Positions 1-8,973 of a DNA stretch of 51,047 nt are shown here, piece by piece. Origin of the DNA: Christensenellaceae bacterium Phil1 (GTDB taxonomy: Bacteria; Bacillota; Clostridia; Christensenellales; CAG-138); the NCBI GenBank assembly GCA_001940855.1, contig MSGS01000057.1, positions 1 through 51,047 on the forward strand, given 5' to 3'. The notes under the pieces are model-generated. The model saw only the letters and a program-made list of their open reading frames with translations, did not search any database and was not told where the DNA came from. Position numbers and translations under genes: made by a program. Every line of letters starts with the position of its first letter. The stretch's first letter is position 1.

Positions 1-41
1 CTATGCGGGGGGATCTTTATTTGCATTGGTTTTATTTTCCC

Positions 42-1169
42 TCACTCAAACTTCGGCGTATACATGCTCTTGCCGTGCAGCTTGAACAGCTTACCGTTGG
101 CGATAACGGTATCTATCGCAAGGGTATCGCTCAGCAGCAGTATGTCCGCGCAGGAGCCTGCGGCAAGAAGGCCCTTGTACGGGTAAAGCTTCAGCGCCTT
201 TGCCGGGTTCTCGGTAAGCACCCGTATGGCGTCCGAATACTTGTAGCCGAATTCGTTCACCATGGCGCATATCACGTCGTGATCGGCGCTCACGCGGCCG
301 GCGGTGATGCCGATCAGCTCCTTATTTTCGTTCCACATGGGCAGACTGCCGTTCCCGTCGGAACTGAGCGTCACCCTGTCCTTGGGCGCGCGGGAGAAGG
401 CTGTGTTCAGTATACCCGCAACGTATGAGGGATTGGTGCCGGCGGTAAAGTCTATGTAGCCGCCAAGGCTTGCAAATTCAGCCGCCTGATCCATGTGGCG
501 GCTCAGGTGGGTAGGCCTGAACACGCTCACGGGCAGGTCGCTGGTTTTCACTATGTCTATTATCTTGCGCAGTTCTTCTTCGCCGGAGCCGGTGTGCAGA
601 TGCACTATGCCCGCCTTGCCGGAGAGCATGCCGCCCATGCGCGCCGCGTGGCCAAGGCGCGTAAGCTCCTCCTTCGTTATGCCGGAGCCGCGGTGGTCGG
701 ATATTGCCACCTTCACGCCTATTATCTCCTGAATAAACGTTATGTCGTCTGTCACGGAGCCGGTAAGGGTGTGCGTCGGGTACCAATATGAGCCGGTAAG
801 GCAGTACGCCGTCCAGCCTTCCTCGTTAAACGCCTTCGTCTTGGCAACAAGGTTGGCAACGCTGCGCGTTGTGCCGTCCGTACCAAGCAGGCCCACAACG
901 GTCGTCACGCCCGCATCCACAAGCTGCGACAGCTTCAGCGGGGGCACCTGATTGGAAAAGCCGCCTTCACCGCCGCCGCCCGTTATGTGCACATGCTGGT
1001 CAATATAGCCCGGCGCGGCGACGAGACCCTCGCCGTCTATCGTCTGCTCTATCAGCCTTTCAGGCACGTCTATGTTCGGGGCAATCTCTATTATGTCCCT
1101 GCCGCATATCAATATGTCCTGCACGTCCGCCGCCTTGTCATACGGCCGAACGTTTTTCAATAAAATCAT
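42..1169 (-). CDS. iadA: Beta-aspartyl-peptidase (isoaspartyl dipeptidase)
   Basis: Zinc amidohydrolase of 375 residues that cleaves beta-aspartyl (isoaspartyl) dipeptides formed during protein ageing; cytosolic. The metal site of the IadA family is visible: HVH at residues 59-61, the probable carbamylated lysine K153 in GVKVAISDHR, histidines H190 and H221, and catalytic D271 in SSDGNGS. The start at 1169 was chosen over an ATG seven codons upstream because AAAGGA lies about 9 bases before it. It is the last gene of the opp operon, 46 bases after oppF, so the imported peptides probably include isoaspartyl dipeptides. Substrate coupling is inferred; the family call is firm. Confidence 0.93.
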   Translation of the reverse strand: MILLKNVRPYDKAADVQDILICGRDIIEIAPNIDVPERLIEQTIDGEGLVAAPGYIDQHVHITGGGGEGGFSNQVPPLKLSQLVDAGVTTVVGLLGTDGTTRSVANLVAKTKAFNEEGWTAYCLTGSYWYPTHTLTGSVTDDITFIQEIIGVKVAISDHRGSGITKEELTRLGHAARMGGMLSGKAGIVHLHTGSGEEELRKIIDIVKTSDLPVSVFRPTHLSRHMDQAAEFASLGGYIDFTAGTNPSYVAGILNTAFSRAPKDRVTLSSDGNGSLPMWNENKELIGITAGRVSADHDVICAMVNEFGYKYSDAIRVLTENPAKALKLYPYKGLLAAGSCADILLLSDTLAIDTVIANGKLFKLHGKSMYTPKFE

Positions 1170-1215
1170 GTCGTTGTTTCCTTTCTGCATATATGCCGTT
1201 TCGTTCCGCCACTAT

Positions 1216-2184
1216 TTAATCATACAAATGGCAGTATACGCAATGGGTTTTGTCAACCTGCTTCTTTTCGGGCGGTATTTCGGCGCATATATCCATGCAT
1301 TTGGGACAGCGTGTATGGAATTTGCATCCCTTTGGTGCGTTCAGCGGGGAAGGGATATTCCCCTGCAAAATTATGCGTTCCCGCTTTATTGTGGGATCCG
1401 GTATAGGCACGGCGGAAAGCAACGCCTGCGTATATGGGTGCAGCGGATTGACATACAGTGATTCCTTGTCCGCTATTTCCACAAAGTTACCCAAGTACAT
1501 AACGCCAACCCTGTCGCTTATATGCTCCACCACGCTAAGATCATGCGCAACAAAAATATAGGTAAGTCCCATTTCCCGCTTTAGCTGATTCATCAGGTTC
1601 AGCACCTGAGACTGTATTGATACATCCAGCGCCGATACCGGCTCATCCGCAATTATAAGCTTTGGGTTTATGGCTATGGCGCGCGCAATGCCTATGCGCT
1701 GGCGCTGTCCGCCGCTGAATTCATGCGGATATCGCACGGCGTGGTAGCTATCAAGCCCAACCTTTTGCAGCAGTTCTATTACCTTTTTGTCCGTCTCCTG
1801 CCTGCCCGCATCAAGCCCATGTATTTTCAGTGGCTCCGCCACTATGTTTCTTACGGACATGCGCGGGTTAAGCGACGCATATGGATCCTGAAACACCATC
1901 TGCATGTCCTTGCGCACTTCGCGCATCTCCTTACGGGAAAGATTGGTTATATCCCTGCCCTCGAATTCTATTTTGCCGGAAGTGGGTTCAATAAGCTTGC
2001 ATATGGTTTTGCCGAGCGTGGATTTTCCGCAGCCGGATTCGCCAACTATGCCGAATACCTCGCCCTTATAAACCTGAAAATTCACCCCATCCACGGCCTT
2101 AACGTATTGCGTTTTGCCGAAAAGGCCCTTGCTTACCTTATAATATTGGCACAGATTTTCAACGTTCAGCAATACTTCACTCAT
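1216..2184 (-). CDS. oppF: Oligopeptide/dipeptide ABC transporter ATPase (second ATPase subunit)
   Basis: ATPase of 322 residues that energises peptide import together with OppD. Walker A GESGCGKS is at about residues 48-55, the FSGGQRQR signature near 156, and Walker B LIIADEP near 177. The C-terminal oligopeptide-binding extension carries the family cysteine pattern (CKFHTRCPKCMDIC). The start codon overlaps the oppD stop by four bases (ATGA) and GGAGGTGA lies just upstream, so the two are translationally coupled. Whether the transporter prefers di- or oligopeptides cannot be read from the ATPase. Confidence 0.93.
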   Translation of the reverse strand: MSEVLLNVENLCQYYKVSKGLFGKTQYVKAVDGVNFQVYKGEVFGIVGESGCGKSTLGKTICKLIEPTSGKIEFEGRDITNLSRKEMREVRKDMQMVFQDPYASLNPRMSVRNIVAEPLKIHGLDAGRQETDKKVIELLQKVGLDSYHAVRYPHEFSGGQRQRIGIARAIAINPKLIIADEPVSALDVSIQSQVLNLMNQLKREMGLTYIFVAHDLSVVEHISDRVGVMYLGNFVEIADKESLYVNPLHPYTQALLSAVPIPDPTIKRERIILQGNIPSPLNAPKGCKFHTRCPKCMDICAEIPPEKKQVDKTHCVYCHLYD

Positions 2185-3158
2185 CGCTTTTCACCTCCGA
2201 ATTCCTTGGTGCAGCGGAAGCATCTGCTGCGTATGCCGCCTTCTAGTTCATATAGCTCCGGCTCCTTTTCACGGCAAATGTCCATGGCGTATTTGCAGCG
2301 CGGCGCGAATTTGCACCCTTCAGGCATATGCATGGGATTTGGCACGTTGCCGGGTATTGATTCAAGCTCGTCCACATGCTCGCCAAGCTTTGGTATGGAT
2401 GCAAGCAGCCCTTCCGTATACGGGTGCGAAGGATGCTTGAAAACGGATACCACGTCGCCCGATTCAACTACCCTGTCGCATATTTCCGCAACAACGCCAA
2501 GGTTATGCGTTATGAATATTACGGATGTACCGACCTGTTCCTTCAGCCGCTGCATCAGATCAAGTATCTGCGCCTGTATTGTCACATCCAGCGCGGTTGT
2601 AGGTTCGTCGGCTATCAATATGCGCGGCTTGCACACAAGCGCCATCGCTATCATAACGCGCTGCCTTTGCCCGCCGGAAAGCTGGAACGGATATTCATTT
2701 ATCATGCTTTCCACGCGCGGCAGTCCCGTGGCTTTAAGTATTTCTATTGTTTTTTGCTTTGCTTCCGCACGGCTCACCCTTTGGTGCAGCATAACTGTTT
2801 CAATTATCTGTTCGCCTATTGTAAGCACCGGGTTAAGGCTTGTCATAGGCTCCTGGAATATCATGGCAATATCGTCGCCGCGTATGGCACGGCGCTGAGC
2901 GGGCGTCATTTTAAGCAGATCCTTGCCGTCAAAAAGTATTTCGCCGCCTACTACTTTGCCCGTGGTATCCATGAGCAATCCCATTATGGATAGCGATGTT
3001 ACGCTTTTGCCGGAGCCTGATTCGCCCACTATACCAAGCGTGGAGCCTTCTATCAAATCGAAATCTATTCCGTCCACGGCCTTAACAACGCCGCTGTCCA
3101 TAAAGAAATATGTGCTCAGGTTCTTTACTTCAAGAACATTTTTCTGTGCTTCGCTCAT
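2181..3158 (-). CDS. oppD: Oligopeptide/dipeptide ABC transporter ATPase (first ATPase subunit)
   Basis: ATPase of 325 residues, partner of OppF at the cytoplasmic face of the OppBC channel. Walker A GESGSGKS is at about residues 45-52, the LSGGQRQRV signature follows, and Walker B is [11 protein letters not shown]. The C-terminal oligopeptide/dipeptide domain has the CKFAPRCKYAMDIC cysteine cluster. The start was placed at 3158 because GAGGTGA lies 6 bases before it; the longer reading frame upstream lacks a ribosome site and overlaps oppC. It overlaps oppC by nothing and oppF by four bases. Confidence 0.93.
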   Translation of the reverse strand: MSEAQKNVLEVKNLSTYFFMDSGVVKAVDGIDFDLIEGSTLGIVGESGSGKSVTSLSIMGLLMDTTGKVVGGEILFDGKDLLKMTPAQRRAIRGDDIAMIFQEPMTSLNPVLTIGEQIIETVMLHQRVSRAEAKQKTIEILKATGLPRVESMINEYPFQLSGGQRQRVMIAMALVCKPRILIADEPTTALDVTIQAQILDLMQRLKEQVGTSVIFITHNLGVVAEICDRVVESGDVVSVFKHPSHPYTEGLLASIPKLGEHVDELESIPGNVPNPMHMPEGCKFAPRCKYAMDICREKEPELYELEGGIRSRCFRCTKEFGGEKR

Positions 3159-3168
3159 GCTCGTCACC

Positions 3169-4047
3169 TCAATCCGTAAGCTTGGGGTCAAGTGCGCTCC
3201 TCAGGCCGTCGCCGACCAGATTGAAGCACAACACCGTAAGGAATATTGCAAGTCCGGGGAACACGGCGTAATGCCAGCACATAAACACATATGTGCGCGC
3301 ATTGCTGAGCATAAGTCCCCATTCGGGCGTGGGTGGCGCCGCGCCCATGCCAAGGAAGCTCAGGCTTGCCGCGGTCATTATGGAGCCGCCTATTGATATT
3401 GAGTACTGAACTATAACGCTGGGCAGCGCGCTTGGCAAAATGTGCGTAAACAGCAGCCTTGCGTCGCTCGCGCCAAGGCTCCGCGCCGCCTGAACATATA
3501 CGCTGTCCTTCATTTGCAGCGTTGTGCCGCGCACAAGACGGGCAAACGTAGGCGTACGGAATACTATGACCGCTATTACCACGTTATAAAGCCCCGGCCC
3601 GAGTATGGCCACTATCGCTATTGCCAATATAAGCCCCGGGAAAGCGAACAGCACGTCGCACACGCGCATTATAATACTGTCTACTATTCCGCCATAGTAG
3701 CCGGATATAAGGCCCAGTATCGCGCCCAGTATTGCTGCAAGCGATACCGCGCCAAAGCCTATTGCAAGTGATATCCTTGCACCGTAAACAATGCGGCTGA
3801 ATATATCGCGGCCGAATTCATCCGTGCCGAAAAGGTGCTTTGCACTCGGCCCCTGCAGCATTTCAGAATAGTTATAATCGTTTATGCCGTACTGGGCCAC
3901 AAAGTCCGCAAATATTGCTATAAGCACTATCAGCAGCAGCACTATCGACGCCGCCACGGCAGTTTTCTGCTTTTTGAATTTCCTTACAAATTCCGAAAAT
4001 GGGGTGCGGATATCTGTATTCTGATCGGTTTTGTTATCTTTTTTCAT
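3169..4047 (-). CDS. oppC: Oligopeptide ABC transporter permease, OppC/DppC type
   Basis: Inner-membrane permease of 292 residues with the N-terminal OppC region (one hydrophobic segment after a basic tail), followed by the DppC transport domain with the sequence HLFGTDEFGRDIFSR and the EAA loop near AARSLGASDARLLFTHILP. It pairs with OppB to form the channel. The ATG at 4047 has GAGG six bases upstream and overlaps nothing; a GTG four codons earlier is possible but would place its start inside that ribosome site. Ends 10 bases before the oppD start. Confidence 0.92.
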   Translation of the reverse strand: MKKDNKTDQNTDIRTPFSEFVRKFKKQKTAVAASIVLLLIVLIAIFADFVAQYGINDYNYSEMLQGPSAKHLFGTDEFGRDIFSRIVYGARISLAIGFGAVSLAAILGAILGLISGYYGGIVDSIIMRVCDVLFAFPGLILAIAIVAILGPGLYNVVIAVIVFRTPTFARLVRGTTLQMKDSVYVQAARSLGASDARLLFTHILPSALPSVIVQYSISIGGSIMTAASLSFLGMGAAPPTPEWGLMLSNARTYVFMCWHYAVFPGLAIFLTVLCFNLVGDGLRSALDPKLTD

Positions 4048-4055
4048 ATCCAACC

Positions 4056-4976
4056 TCACTTATAGCTGATTTCGGGATTCAGCGCGGCATACAGCAAATC
4101 TACCAGCAGATTTATTACCACGAAGTTGAGCGCAAATATAAGAATAAGCGCCTGTATCATGAAATAGTCGCGATTGTTTATCGAATCCACCATCAGCGAT
4201 CCTAAACCCGAAAGGCCGAACACGGCTTCAACCAATACGGAGCCGCCAAGCAAATGGCCAAACTGCAAGCCCACTACCGTAACAACGGATATCATGGAAT
4301 TGCGGAACACATGCTTCCATATTACTGTTGATTCGCTCAGTCCCTTTGCCCTTGCTGTGCGGGTATAGTCTCCCTTCATGGCCTCTATTATGGAAGAGCG
4401 GGTAAAGCGCGCTATCGTTGCGGAAAGGCCTGTGCCAAGCGTAAGCACGGGCAACACCATGTGTTTCCACGTGTCAGATCCGCTCACAGGGAACCATTTC
4501 AGCTTGACCGAGAACAGCATTATAAGCATAAGCCCTATCCAGAAATTAGGTACTGCTTGGCCCGCTATGGCCAGCGTCATTCCCGTATAATCCTGCCATT
4601 TGGACCTGTGCGTTCCTGCCCATATACCTATCAGAAGGCCGAGCGCAACGCCCCAAACTATCGCTATGCCCGCAAGGCGCAGCGTGTTGCGGTACCGGAG
4701 CGATATTTCATATGTAACGGGCTTGCCCGTCTTTATGGAATTACCAAGGTCTCCATGGAATATATCACTTACCCAGTCTATGTATTGCCGTACCACGGGC
4801 TTGTTCAGGCCAAGCTCTTCCCTTATCATTTCAACGGTTTCATAGCTTGCCTCGTCTCCGGCTACCAATCGCGCCGGGTCGCCCGGTATAAGCCGGACGA
4901 ACATGAATACGAATATCGATATAAGAATTATTGTTGGAATAATGCCTGTGATCCTTTTTCCAACATATTTCAGCAT
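4056..4976 (-). CDS. oppB: Oligopeptide ABC transporter permease, OppB/DppB type
   Basis: Permease of 306 residues with the OppB/DppB N-terminus (MLKYVGKRITGIIPTI), about six membrane segments, and the EAA-type loop TARAKGLSESTVIWKHVFRN near residue 195. GAGGTGA lies five bases before the start. It is separated from oppA by 104 bases that contain a strong hairpin, so it is probably expressed at a lower level than the binding protein. Stop lies downstream of the oppC start region with a slight overlap with the alternative GTG start of oppC. Confidence 0.92.
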   Translation of the reverse strand: MLKYVGKRITGIIPTIILISIFVFMFVRLIPGDPARLVAGDEASYETVEMIREELGLNKPVVRQYIDWVSDIFHGDLGNSIKTGKPVTYEISLRYRNTLRLAGIAIVWGVALGLLIGIWAGTHRSKWQDYTGMTLAIAGQAVPNFWIGLMLIMLFSVKLKWFPVSGSDTWKHMVLPVLTLGTGLSATIARFTRSSIIEAMKGDYTRTARAKGLSESTVIWKHVFRNSMISVVTVVGLQFGHLLGGSVLVEAVFGLSGLGSLMVDSINNRDYFMIQALILIFALNFVVINLLVDLLYAALNPEISYK

Positions 4977-5021
4977 TCAATTCACCTCGTTTAGTAAAAT
5001 GGATAATAAAGCGGGGATAAA

Positions 5022-5051
5022 GCCCGCCCGGGCCAATAAATCCGGACGGGC
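5022..5051 (-). terminator. Intercistronic attenuator hairpin between oppA and oppB
   Basis: A GC-rich stem of about ten pairs (GCCCGTCCGG against CCGGGCGGGC with one G-T pair) with an 8-base loop lies in the 104-base oppA-oppB gap and is followed on the minus strand by TTTAT. It is a partial terminator or 3' stabiliser of the oppA transcript. This gives the usual excess of binding protein over permease. Confidence 0.7.
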
Positions 5052-5080
5052 CGCTTTCAGCTTTTCAGCAAAGATGTGCG

Positions 5081-6769
5081 TTATCCAACGTATACGCCAT
5101 CCCTAAGATAGAAAGATCCGTCGGGATAGTAGCAAACGTTGCTTATTTTTTCGGGGTTATAAACATAGCCGTCCGTGGTAAAGAACAGCGGCACGCAGGG
5201 GCATTCATCCCATATAAGCTTCTGCGCCTCGGCATATATTGCCGCGCGCTCGTCGCTGTTGCTGGTGGCAACGCCCTTTTCCATCAGCACATCGTAATCC
5301 GCATTGGAATACAGGCAATAGTTGCTGCCTGCGGGCATGAACATGGCCGTGGAAAAACGGGCAAGGCCCTGATCCGCATCGCCGGTGGAGGGAGAGAAGC
5401 CCCTCAGGTACATGTCATAACCGGTTTCGGCTGGGTCGCCGGAGTAACCGCTGACGTTGGAGGAAAGCACACCGCTTTCACAGGGCACAACGTTTACCTT
5501 AATGCCTATCTGCTCCAGCTGCTGCTGTATAAATTCGCCGCGCTGCACAGATGAGCTGTTGTTCATGGTCCACATGGTCACTTCAAATCCGTTGGGGTAG
5601 CCCGCTTCCTCAAGCAGAGCCTTTGCAGCCTCTATATCGTATTTATACAGTTCCGCAGCCTGGCTGGAATAGTAGGATACCGCGGGGGTAATATAGGAAT
5701 CCGCCCTCGCGGCCGCGCCGCCTTCGGTAACGTTTATCATGGTATCTATGTCGATTGCCATGTTGATCGCCTTGCGCACGCGCACGTCCTTGAACAGTTC
5801 CTTCTGGCAGTTCATGTAAAGATAAGTAAGACTCAGACCAGTGGTCTGGTATTCAACGGTAAGGCCCGCGCCGGTCAGCGTCTCAACATAGGTTGAGGAT
5901 GCGCCTCCCATTTCCGCTTCCTTAGCCATCAGCATTGCCACGCGGGTCGCGGCCTCGGATATAGGCTTAAAGGTGATGGTATTAAAGCCGGCGTTGTTGG
6001 CAACAAGCGCTTCGCCGCCGCATATTTCCTTGTCATATCCCCACCATTCGCGGTTGAGCGCCAGCTTCCAATATTCGCCGGGACGCCATTCGATCAGGCT
6101 GTATTGGCCCGAGCCGATAGCGCCGGTTTCAACGGAGTCGGGGTCATTCTGCAACTGGGTAGGGCTTACCATCAGCGCGGATGGATGCGCAAGATAGTTT
6201 ATGAATGCGCCGAAGGAGTACTTGAGATATACCTTTATGGTGTATTCATCCACCACCTCGGTATGGTCTATCATGCGGTAGTTACTGCTCTTTTTGTATT
6301 TGAGTTCCTGGTTCGCCATTATGTCCAGATTGACCTTGGCCGCTTCCGCGTTCCACGGCGTGCCGTCCTGGAAGGATATGCCCTGGCGCAGATGGAAGGT
6401 ATATTCCGTGGAATCTTCATTGGCTTCGCAGTCGGTAGCAAGCATCCATATAAGCTTGTAATCCTTATCGAAACCAACAAGGCCGTCCATCATCAGTTTC
6501 TGTATGCCGCCGTCAAGCGTATTCGCGGCATTGATGGGGTAAAACGTTACCATGTCCGATCCGGTAACAACAACTATATCCGAATTTTCGGCCACGTTCA
6601 CGCCTTCCTGCGCGGGTTCGGCAGTGTTTGTCTGTTCCGGGTTCTGGCTTTCGGCAGGAGTATTGTTATCAACCGGTGCCGAAGGTTCAACGGATGCGTC
6701 GTTATTGCTGCAGCCAAGCATGGCAAAGCTCATAAGCATGCATAACAGAATAGCAATTGCCTTTTTCAT
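5081..6769 (-). CDS. oppA: Peptide ABC transporter substrate-binding lipoprotein, family 5
   Basis: Solute-binding lipoprotein of 562 residues. The signal peptide ends with the lipobox LGC, so Cys20 is the predicted lipidated residue anchoring it outside the membrane. A Ser/Pro/Glu/Asn-rich linker follows, then the SBP family 5 fold with typical stretches such as YTFHLRQGISFQDGTPW and VRKAINMAIDID. It delivers peptides to OppBCDF. AAAGGAAAG lies eight bases before the start. Gene order oppA-B-C-D-F-iadA on one strand and a divergent LysR gene indicate a regulated peptide uptake operon. The ligand is not readable from sequence; isoaspartyl peptides are a guess from iadA. Confidence 0.93.
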   Translation of the reverse strand: MKKAIAILLCMLMSFAMLGCSNNDASVEPSAPVDNNTPAESQNPEQTNTAEPAQEGVNVAENSDIVVVTGSDMVTFYPINAANTLDGGIQKLMMDGLVGFDKDYKLIWMLATDCEANEDSTEYTFHLRQGISFQDGTPWNAEAAKVNLDIMANQELKYKKSSNYRMIDHTEVVDEYTIKVYLKYSFGAFINYLAHPSALMVSPTQLQNDPDSVETGAIGSGQYSLIEWRPGEYWKLALNREWWGYDKEICGGEALVANNAGFNTITFKPISEAATRVAMLMAKEAEMGGASSTYVETLTGAGLTVEYQTTGLSLTYLYMNCQKELFKDVRVRKAINMAIDIDTMINVTEGGAAARADSYITPAVSYYSSQAAELYKYDIEAAKALLEEAGYPNGFEVTMWTMNNSSSVQRGEFIQQQLEQIGIKVNVVPCESGVLSSNVSGYSGDPAETGYDMYLRGFSPSTGDADQGLARFSTAMFMPAGSNYCLYSNADYDVLMEKGVATSNSDERAAIYAEAQKLIWDECPCVPLFFTTDGYVYNPEKISNVCYYPDGSFYLRDGVYVG

Positions 6770-6918
6770 TCGTACGTCTTTCCTTTCAATTTTTAATTTT
6801 TCGGTTTAGATGTGTTATGGCGCCAAAATCACGTATCTGTTAGCTATATCTTACAATATATGCACCGCATATGGAAATTCATTTTTTCGTTATACCTATT
6901 CCATATTGGAATTACAAA

Positions 6919-6927
6919 TGGTATAAT
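6919..6927 (+). promoter_or_regulatory. Extended -10 promoter of LysR gene, opp divergent region
   Basis: The 201-base gap between oppA and the LysR gene holds TGGTATAAT, an extended -10 element, 43 bases before the LysR ATG; no good -35 is present. Just upstream TTCC-N5-GGAA (6899-6911) is a small dyad that could bind the regulator. No convincing promoter for oppA on the minus strand was found, which would fit an activator-dependent promoter. Confidence 0.5.
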
Positions 6928-6970
6928 TGTGGAAATAGTAAATATTATGCAGTAAAGGCAGGCATTGAAA

Positions 6971-7864
6971 ATGGACTCCGTAGTGCTTGATTATTTTATG
7001 AGTTTAGCCAATAATCTAAACTTTACCAAATCCGCCAACGAATGCCATATAACCCAGTCCACAATGAGTAAAAGAATTGCAGCGTTGGAAGACGAACTTG
7101 GCGTTAAGCTGTTTTACCGCGATTCTCATTCCGTGCGTCTCACCCCCGCCGGTATGCGACTGAGGGCGAACGCGCTGCGCTACGCCAACCAATACCGCGC
7201 AATAAATACAAGTCTGCATAAGCTGATGATAGAATATATAGATATGCTAAAAATAGGCTGCGGATTATATGAAGTGCATATAATGACACAGGCCATAAGC
7301 GAATTTATGAAGTTGAGAAGCGATGTTGAGCTGAACTATCTCCAATATGGTTACTCATCCATAGTCAGCTACGTCAGCACAAACGTTGTAGACATAGCCG
7401 TGGTGCTGGACACCTGCCTTGATTCCATGGAAAGAAAGCTTACAAAAAAGCCGCTTTATGAGGACACCTGGGCCGTATCAGCGCATAAGGACAGCCCGTT
7501 TTGGCAGATGAGCGCCGAAGATAAGACCAAATTAAAGAATCAAATGGTAATAACAATGGTAAATAACGAATTTGAACCCATACGCCCGTTTTGCTTCAAC
7601 CGCGGCATGACGGACATAACGTTCACATATACCAATTCGTTTGAACCGACAATAGCTCTGCTCATGGCTAACGCTGGCATAACGTTGCTGCCGCAAAGCC
7701 TGCGCCCGTGCGTGCCCAGCATAATACGGATAGAAAACGTATTTGCCGAACCCATGAAGCATACCTTTTATGCCGTTTATAATGCAAATAGCGATAATAA
7801 TTCGCTCCCTGTGTTTGTTTCCTGCTGCGATAGGCTGTTCGGCTCAGTCGACTCCCCCGAATAA
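6971..7864 (+). CDS. LysR-family transcriptional regulator divergent from opp operon 1
   Basis: Regulator of 297 residues. The N-terminal winged helix-turn-helix is clear (NLNFTKSANECHITQSTMSKRIAALEDELGVKLFYR), followed by a periplasmic-binding-like effector domain. It is transcribed away from oppA, the usual arrangement for a LysR protein controlling its neighbour, so it likely regulates the opp-iadA operon in response to a peptide or amino acid (inference). The ATG at 6971 is preferred; a TTG two codons earlier is also possible, with AAAGG six bases before it. The 3' end overlaps the convergent phosphatase gene by 88 bases. Confidence 0.9.
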   Translation: MDSVVLDYFMSLANNLNFTKSANECHITQSTMSKRIAALEDELGVKLFYRDSHSVRLTPAGMRLRANALRYANQYRAINTSLHKLMIEYIDMLKIGCGLYEVHIMTQAISEFMKLRSDVELNYLQYGYSSIVSYVSTNVVDIAVVLDTCLDSMERKLTKKPLYEDTWAVSAHKDSPFWQMSAEDKTKLKNQMVITMVNNEFEPIRPFCFNRGMTDITFTYTNSFEPTIALLMANAGITLLPQSLRPCVPSIIRIENVFAEPMKHTFYAVYNANSDNNSLPVFVSCCDRLFGSVDSPE

Positions 7865-8559
7865 AACTCCCGCATATCGTCCAGCCTTATGCAGGCCAGG
7901 CGGCCTATGAATTCGGCGTTTTTATCCTGCACGTCAGGATAGGCGGAGCCGCAGTCTATGTCCATGCGATCAGGGCCGTGCCATATGCGCATGGGCGAAC
8001 CATCCTGATAATGATGGCTGGTGGTATGACCGAATATCATTGTGTATTCGCCGCTAAGCGGCGCCTCTCCGGACTGCCTGTCCCATACGGAAAAGTATTT
8101 TTCGCCAAGCTGCGGCCGCTTTGCAAGGTAGAAAAACTCCTTCGGCATGGCGTGGACAAGCTTATATCGCCTGCCGTTCACGGTTATGTCCAGCTCCGTC
8201 GGCAGCGCGTCTATCCAATCAAAAAGGGATTCCCGCTCCGCTTCGCTCAGCTTTTTTATGTCCCTGTGCGTAATGTCCCCGCCGTTTCTGTACCAATGCT
8301 CGCGCCGCTGCTCCTGTGTCCTGTCCGCCGGGTCGTAGTCCGCGCGCAGCAGGCACAGCATCATGTATTCATGATTGCCCAGTATCATGCGCATGTTCTT
8401 CGCCGCCCGTATGCGCTGCAAAAGCTCCACGCCGTGCTCCCCGCGGTCTATAACGTCCCCCAGTATATAAAGCGTATCCTCATCCGTCAGCTTAATCTGT
8501 TCCATTACTGCGTCGAACCGGCGCCTGCTGCCGTGTATATCGCTCATAACGTATATCAT
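7777..8559 (-). CDS. PPP-family metallophosphatase (serine/threonine phosphatase or ApaH-like)
   Basis: Protein of 260 residues with the dinuclear-metal phosphatase motifs in order: DIHGS near residue 7, GDVIDRG near 34, LGNHEYM near 68, and later histidines in VHAMP and FGHTTSHH. It may dephosphorylate proteins or diadenosine tetraphosphate; the sequence does not decide. The start was set at 8559 (MIYVMSDIHG) because GGAGGAA lies nine bases upstream. A longer open frame up to 8793 runs into the inverted-repeat element and is judged artefactual. The C-terminus overlaps the end of the LysR gene, and the last roughly 30 residues are not conserved-looking. Confidence 0.85.
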   Translation of the reverse strand: MIYVMSDIHGSRRRFDAVMEQIKLTDEDTLYILGDVIDRGEHGVELLQRIRAAKNMRMILGNHEYMMLCLLRADYDPADRTQEQRREHWYRNGGDITHRDIKKLSEAERESLFDWIDALPTELDITVNGRRYKLVHAMPKEFFYLAKRPQLGEKYFSVWDRQSGEAPLSGEYTMIFGHTTSHHYQDGSPMRIWHGPDRMDIDCGSAYPDVQDKNAEFIGRLACIRLDDMREFYSGESTEPNSLSQQETNTGSELLSLFAL

Positions 8560-8645
8560 GCCCGTAAATTCCTCCGTTGCCATGCCTGTAATTTTAGCAA
8601 AGCGCGGCATCGTTTGCAAGCTGTCGCAGGAGGGCTGTTTTATGG

Positions 8646-8651
8646 TATAAT
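8646..8651 (+). promoter_or_regulatory. Extended -10 element at the edge of the inverted-repeat element
   Basis: TGGTATAAT (8643-8651) sits directly outside the left terminal repeat and points into the element. If used, transcription would begin inside the left arm and produce a highly structured RNA. No matching -35 is visible, and the motif is also part of a small palindrome (GGTATAATCATACC). Confidence 0.3.
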
Positions 8652-8652
8652 C

Positions 8653-8931
8653 ATACCATCGGTTGACAAGGACACACAAGGTTTTAGGAGCCAAATAGCA
8701 CGGCATAGCTGTGTCGTCCTCACTGGAAATACCTCCAGTATTCCTGCATTCGTCCTCCTTGCTCTGCCATACTCCTTGGCTTCTAAAACTCAAAGACCCT
8801 AAAGGAATTGCTTTGAGGACGATCCAAGGCCGAGGAGTGCAGAACTACTGGAGGTAATTCAAGCGACGAGAACACAGGAGCGGCCCAAAGCAAACCTTTA
8901 GGGCTTGTGTGCTCTTGTCAACCGATGGTAT
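8653..8931. repeat. 279-bp non-coding element with 28-bp terminal inverted repeats (MITE-like or structured RNA)
   Basis: Terminal inverted repeats lie at 8653-8680 and 8904-8931 and match at 26 of 28 positions. Inside, further complementary pairs are nested: 8681-8694 with 8776-8789 (13 of 14), CTCAAAG with CTTTGAG, CCCTAAAGG with CCTTTAGGG, and TACCTCCAGTA with TACTGGAGGTA. Almost the whole sequence can therefore fold, in more than one way. No convincing protein is encoded and no clear target-site duplication was seen. It occupies the gap between the divergent phosphatase and DUF4317 genes. I cannot tell a miniature transposable element from a large structured non-coding RNA. Confidence 0.75.
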
Positions 8932-8973
8932 CTGCCTTTTGGCAAAACGAGAATAATGCGAGGTTTAATTATA

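Noticed and set aside
478..951. Several short open frames on both strands inside iadA
   Set aside because: All are shadows of iadA; they lack ribosome sites and known motifs.
8560..8793. N-terminal extension of the phosphatase frame
   Set aside because: It reads through one arm and the core of the inverted-repeat element, and the phosphatase motifs begin only after the ATG at 8559, which has its own ribosome site.
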